Below are positions 15,001 to 16,610 of a stretch of DNA of 16,610 bases, in pieces. Position numbers and translations under genes: made by a program. Source of the stretch: Planctomycetota bacterium (GTDB taxonomy: Bacteria > Planctomycetota > PUPC01 > DSUN01). The first letter of the stretch is position 1; each line of letters begins with the position of its first letter. Location of the stretch: the NCBI GenBank assembly GCA_016872875.1, contig VGYW01000168.1, forward strand, positions 1 through 16,610. The letters run 5' to 3'. The notes under the pieces are model-generated. The model was not told the origin of the DNA and made no database searches. It saw only the letters and a program-made list of their open reading frames with translations.

Positions 15001-15922
15001 CGGTCGTCACGTGCGCGAAGCCCGCCTGCGGGAAGCGGATGGCGTAGGCAGGCCCGGCCACGCCGTCGTGCCGCACCCAGGTGTACTGCACGTCGCAGGG
15101 CTGGCCCACCGTGATCGTGGCCCGGAAGCCGATTGTGGCCGGCAGCGGGCCGGAATAGCAGGGCGGGTCGGCGACGACCTGGGCCGCTACGTAGGGCACC
15201 AGCACCCCCGCCCCGCCGACGCGGAAGTAGGTCATCACGGTCACGGGGCGCCCGACGAAGCAGAGGTGGGTGAAGCCCGCCTGGCGAATGACGGCGAGCG
15301 CCGCGCGGGCCTCGGCCTCTGCCGGCCCGAAATCGAGAAGCCACACGTTCCCCTGCATCAGCAGCCAGCGATCGTCCACCTGAACCACGTCCAGGCGGTT
15401 CGGGTCAATCGGCACGGCGCTCTCGCCGGGCATCGGCCCGGCGGGCGGCTGGCCGCTCGCAAGGTAGTATTGGAGGAGCGGCCTGGGCCGCCCGATGGAG
15501 CACTGGGCGGTCATGCGATAGAAGCGGATGACCTCCACCGCCCGCCGCGCTCCCAGCTCGTCCCCCTCGAAGCCCAGCAGCGTCACGTCGTCCGTCATCA
15601 CGAACCAGCGTCCCTCCACCTGCCGCGCGAACACCCGGGCGGGATCGAAGTCCACAGTGTCCACCCACACCTGCTGCCCGGCTGGTTCGGGCGGCGGAGG
15701 CTCCACCGGCGGCTCGACCACCGGTGGCTGCACCACCACGGGCGGCTGCACGACGATAGGCGGCTGCGGCTGAGGCTGCACCACGGGGCCGCGCGGCGGC
15801 GGCGGGGGCGGAGGCTGGTATGTCATCAGCTCCTCGCACGAGGCCAACGCCAGCGCCAAAGCCGCCACGAGGCCGAATGCGAGCACCGCCCTCACGCCCA
15901 CGCCCTGCACGCGCTTCGCCAT
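12041..15922 (-). CDS. Large lipoprotein with polyproline stalk and ten tandem beta-sandwich-like repeats
   Basis: 1293 residues, probably anchored in a membrane with the repeats exposed. ALALALASC gives a lipobox with C29. Residues about 36-80 form a Pro/Val/Gln stalk. Two copies of a roughly 70-residue module follow (about 90-153 and 170-233), sharing the pattern RW-hydrophobic-LL(D/G)F-AEAR-VIR-C-GRP. From residue 245 to the end are ten repeats of about 95 residues with the pattern A-x-P-x-x-Y-x-GP-P-A-T-I-x-FRGTI-x-x-x-x-PCDV-Y-F-VRSDG, then LRF-x-x-x-G, then GW-x-x-LRILAP-x-x-x-ES-x-x-A-F-V. Nearly every repeat keeps one Cys near its middle. K/E-rich linkers separate repeats 8/9 and 9/10 (EKPKAKEKE-type). 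The folds look Ig-like but no named family is certain. ATG 15922 has GGAAGGAAG upstream and a promoter about 45 bp away. Carbohydrate- or protein-binding is a guess. Confidence 0.85.
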   Translation of the reverse strand: MAKRVQGVGVRAVLAFGLVAALALALASCEELMTYQPPPPPPPRGPVVQPQPQPPIVVQPPVVVQPPVVEPPVEPPPPEPAGQQVWVDTVDFDPARVFARQVEGRWFVMTDDVTLLGFEGDELGARRAVEVIRFYRMTAQCSIGRPRPLLQYYLASGQPPAGPMPGESAVPIDPNRLDVVQVDDRWLLMQGNVWLLDFGPAEAEARAALAVIRQAGFTHLCFVGRPVTVMTYFRVGGAGVLVPYVAAQVVADPPCYSGPLPATIGFRATITVGQPCDVQYTWVRHDGVAGPAYAIRFPQAGFAHVTTDVSVASEGAGWVALRILAPVQCESNRALFEVRPQAMPLVQAMVFAQPAVHIGRLPATIRFRGLIAVGQPCDVQCAFVRSNGTMSPVQTIRFTRRGRLEVVDDWTLFRDGVGWAALQILSPVELMSNQAPFEVRSGGHRHIQVSLAAHPALYSGPLPAPIDFRGLIAVSHPCVVDYCFVRSDNAVSRVERLRFDRPGAREVLHRWAVPAEGTGWAAIRIVHPAPIESERAAFEVRSPAHHGIRAALVAEPELHPGPLPATVRLRGTIWAGRPCEVSYCFVRSNGETSPIQSVRFFRPGAREVLDTWTHHREFAGWEAIRIVAPVQVESNRADFAVRPKVPVVTVEVALSAEPPRYIGPAPGTVLLKALFRASRACDVSYAFVRNDSGQTQPRLLRFDGPGAREITWPLRFTQDFTGWAAVRVLAPVAVESAQVPIRVDIRAPLHVQAALVAEPAVHPGPLPATIRFRGTITANQPCDVRYVFMSHDSVKDMPRLLRFDAPGSREVTASRTLNQSGAGWMVLRILEPVAGDSNQAAFAVKAAPPVGVQATLEAVPPVYKGLAPANITFRGTIRATGPCDVSYAFVRSDGTQSAPQALRFPRAGVQTVEETRQFAGDARGWELLRILAPAAGDSAKAEFVIDIHKKARVEASLRAVPPHYNGPAPATVRFMGTVKADQPCDVRYVFARSDGSASAPQTLRFDAPGSQAVEDVMRFNADAKGWVMLRILAPIATEFEKAEFAVNIREPEKPKAKEKEIEKPKAKVSVELVAEPPKYEGPAPGTITLRGTIRVDQPCIVQYVLAREGGATPPATLRFDAAGEREVTFPLRFAADAKGWAQLRVLAPEREESQRVPYVVEIQEPVKEKEKPKAKEKEKEKEKAKEKEPPPAVGVEATLDAEPDKHVGKLPVTVKFKGTIRVTGACVVTYVFVRSDGTTSNEHTLRFNKADEKNVNDNWRIDKDLAGWAMIRVTSPVKAESTKAQFDVRRGGK

Positions 15923-15966
15923 CGTCTGCTTCCTTCCAGAGGGTCATTCAGGAACGGCCTTCTAGG

Positions 15967-15994
15967 AGCATACCATACCCGCCGGCCGTGTCAA
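15967..15994 (-). promoter_or_regulatory. Promoter of the repeat lipoprotein gene
   Basis: Minus-strand TTGACA (complement of 15989-15994), a 16-bp spacer and TATGCT (complement of 15967-15972; 4 of 6). Transcription would begin near 15960, giving a leader of about 38 nt that contains the GGAAGGAAG ribosome site. Confidence 0.6.
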
Positions 15995-16020
15995 CTCGCG
16001 CACGCGCTGATTCTTAGACG

Positions 16021-16195
16021 TGCAAGACTCGCATCCTCTTCAACCCCTTTCCCAAGAGAAGAGGGGGTGGTCACATTCGGACGCCCCATGCCGTGATGGC
16101 CAGGCTGCCTAGCAACGAGAGTCGGAGCGACAGGAGCCAAGACGAGCGTCGGGAATTGAGAGGCAGCCCTTCGAGGTTAGGAACAGGCGGATAGC
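16021..16195. other. Intergenic stretch without a recognisable gene, modest secondary structure
   Basis: No convincing ORF. AGGCTGCCT near 16102-16110 can pair with AGGCAGCC near 16161-16168, enclosing two small hairpins (GTCG-GAG-CGAC and GACG-AG-CGTC). A pyrimidine/purine pair ACCCCTTT...AGGGGGT lies near 16045-16072. This could be an untranslated leader or tail for whatever lies in the repeat array, or a structured RNA, but there is no match to an RNA family I know. Confidence 0.35.
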
Positions 16196-16339
16196 CTAGG
16201 ATTGCAGAGTCATATGACTCTGGAATCGTGGTTCCAGCGTGGCTCGCGCCGCGGCGGGACAGGAGTGTTCAAGGCGCAATGCGCCTAGAGGAACGGCGGT
16301 CTTCGCAATAATTGCAGAGTCATATGACTCTGCAATCAT
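16196..16339 (-). CDS. 47-codon ORF, last (diverged) member of the coupled ORF array
   Basis: ATG (first base 16339) overlaps the TGA of the preceding array ORF as ATGA. It begins MIAESYDSAI like the other array ORFs, then diverges (IAKTAVPLGALRLEH...) and runs through the first palindrome copy in another frame to TAG 16196-16198. There is no good Shine-Dalgarno beyond GAAG immediately before the ATG. Whether it is translated is unknown. Confidence 0.3.
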   Translation of the reverse strand: MIAESYDSAIIAKTAVPLGALRLEHSCPAAARATLEPRFQSHMTLQS

Positions 16340-16446
16340 GCTTCAGCCGCGGCCGGCACCGGGGGGCGCTTGCCGCGTGCAAGGCGGGCCACACACAGGG
16401 CGGGCATCTTGAGGATGATTGCAGAGTCATATGACTCTGCAATCAT
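16336..16446 (-). CDS. 36-codon ORF in repeat unit 2, start-stop coupled to its neighbours
   Basis: Reads MIAESYDSAIILKMPALC, then VARLARGKRPPVPAAAEA and TGA. Its ATG (first base 16446) overlaps the TGA of the unit 3 ORF, and its TGA overlaps the ATG of the unit 1 ORF. The palindrome encodes residues about 2-10. Relative to unit 3 there is one H/R change and one synonymous change. The 111-nt ORF minus the 4-nt overlap equals the 107-bp repeat period. Coding status is unproven. Confidence 0.35.
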   Translation of the reverse strand: MIAESYDSAIILKMPALCVARLARGKRPPVPAAAEA

Positions 16447-16553
16447 GCTTCCGCCGCGGCCGGCACCGGGGGGCGCTTGCCGTGTGCAAGGCGGGCCACA
16501 CACAGGGCGGGCATCTTGAGGATGATTGCAGAGTCATATGACTCTGCAATCAT
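16443..16553 (-). CDS. 36-codon ORF in repeat unit 3, start-stop coupled to its neighbours
   Basis: Reads MIAESYDSAIILKMPALC, then VARLAHGKRPPVPAAAEA and TGA. ATG (first base 16553) overlaps the stop of the unit 4 ORF, whose own start is beyond the window. The part after the palindrome has G/C-ending codons like real genes here, so it may be a copied C-terminal end of a gene lying to the right. No family recognised. Confidence 0.35.
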   Translation of the reverse strand: MIAESYDSAIILKMPALCVARLAHGKRPPVPAAAEA

Positions 16554-16610
16554 GCTTCCGCCGCGGCCGGCACCGGGGGGCGCTTGCCGTGTGCAAGGCG
16601 GGCCACACAC

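Larger units (their letters stand above)
16201..16610. repeat. 107-bp tandem repeat array, each unit with a 26-bp palindrome
   Basis: Palindromes lie at 16201-16226 (one mismatch), 16311-16336, 16418-16443 and 16525-16550; the half-site is ATTGCAGAGTCAT followed by its exact complement. Unit starts are 110, 107 and 107 bp apart. Units 2 and 3 differ at only two positions; unit 4 is identical to unit 3 as far as the window goes. Unit 1 is diverged outside the palindrome. The 81 bp between palindromes is the same in each recent unit, so this is a tandem repeat and not a CRISPR array. It continues past the right edge. Confidence 0.95.

Noticed and set aside
16201..16610. CRISPR array or integron attC sites
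   Set aside because: Inter-repeat sequence is nearly identical between units, which excludes CRISPR spacers. No attC core sites (GTTRRRY) flank the palindromes and there is no integrase in the window.

Overview
The window is a high-GC bacterial chromosome segment with strongly G/C-ending codons. It carries Sec- and lipoprotein-exported proteins of types common in Planctomycetota, Lentisphaerota and Verrucomicrobiota (a DUF4838 glycoside-hydrolase-like protein, and a repeat lipoprotein with a polyproline stalk), plus many palindromic intergenic repeats. I infer an environmental bacterium of the PVC group or a similar lineage. The phylum cannot be fixed from the sequence alone.

Left third (1-4754): the possible tail of a plus-strand gene at the edge; a large minus-strand single-chain restriction-modification enzyme (N-terminal PD-(D/E)XK nuclease, N6-adenine methyltransferase, type ISP-like specificity region, no helicase) behind a TTGACA-N16-TATAAT promoter; and then a graveyard. 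The graveyard holds a rearranged copy of the 3' end of the neighbouring DUF4838 gene, a 5'-truncated PIN toxin gene with a small partner ORF, and a 128-bp MITE with perfect 19-bp terminal inverted repeats and a 6-bp target duplication, inserted in the DUF4838 stop codon.

Middle (4748-11662): the secreted DUF4838 protein; a divergent promoter region with a long hairpin made of 9-bp GTCCCT/AGGGAC units; a small two-helix membrane protein overlapping an exported protein; a palindrome overlapping that gene's stop; larC (nickel-pincer cofactor synthesis); a DUF433/DUF5615 toxin-antitoxin pair; a 95-residue conserved hypothetical protein, whose C-terminus also appears as a stray 25-codon fragment just after larC; and nadA (quinolinate synthase).

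Right third (11663-16610): a palindromic repeat region; a 1293-residue minus-strand lipoprotein with a polyproline stalk, two copies of a roughly 70-residue module and ten copies of a roughly 95-residue beta-sandwich-like module; and, at the edge, a 107-bp tandem repeat array. Each array unit contains a 26-bp palindrome. On the minus strand each unit also encodes a 36-codon ORF whose ATG overlaps the stop of the previous one (ATGA). The array runs off the window.

Two themes recur: palindromic elements at gene 3' ends, and duplicated 3' gene tails (DUF4838, the 95-residue family, possibly the array).
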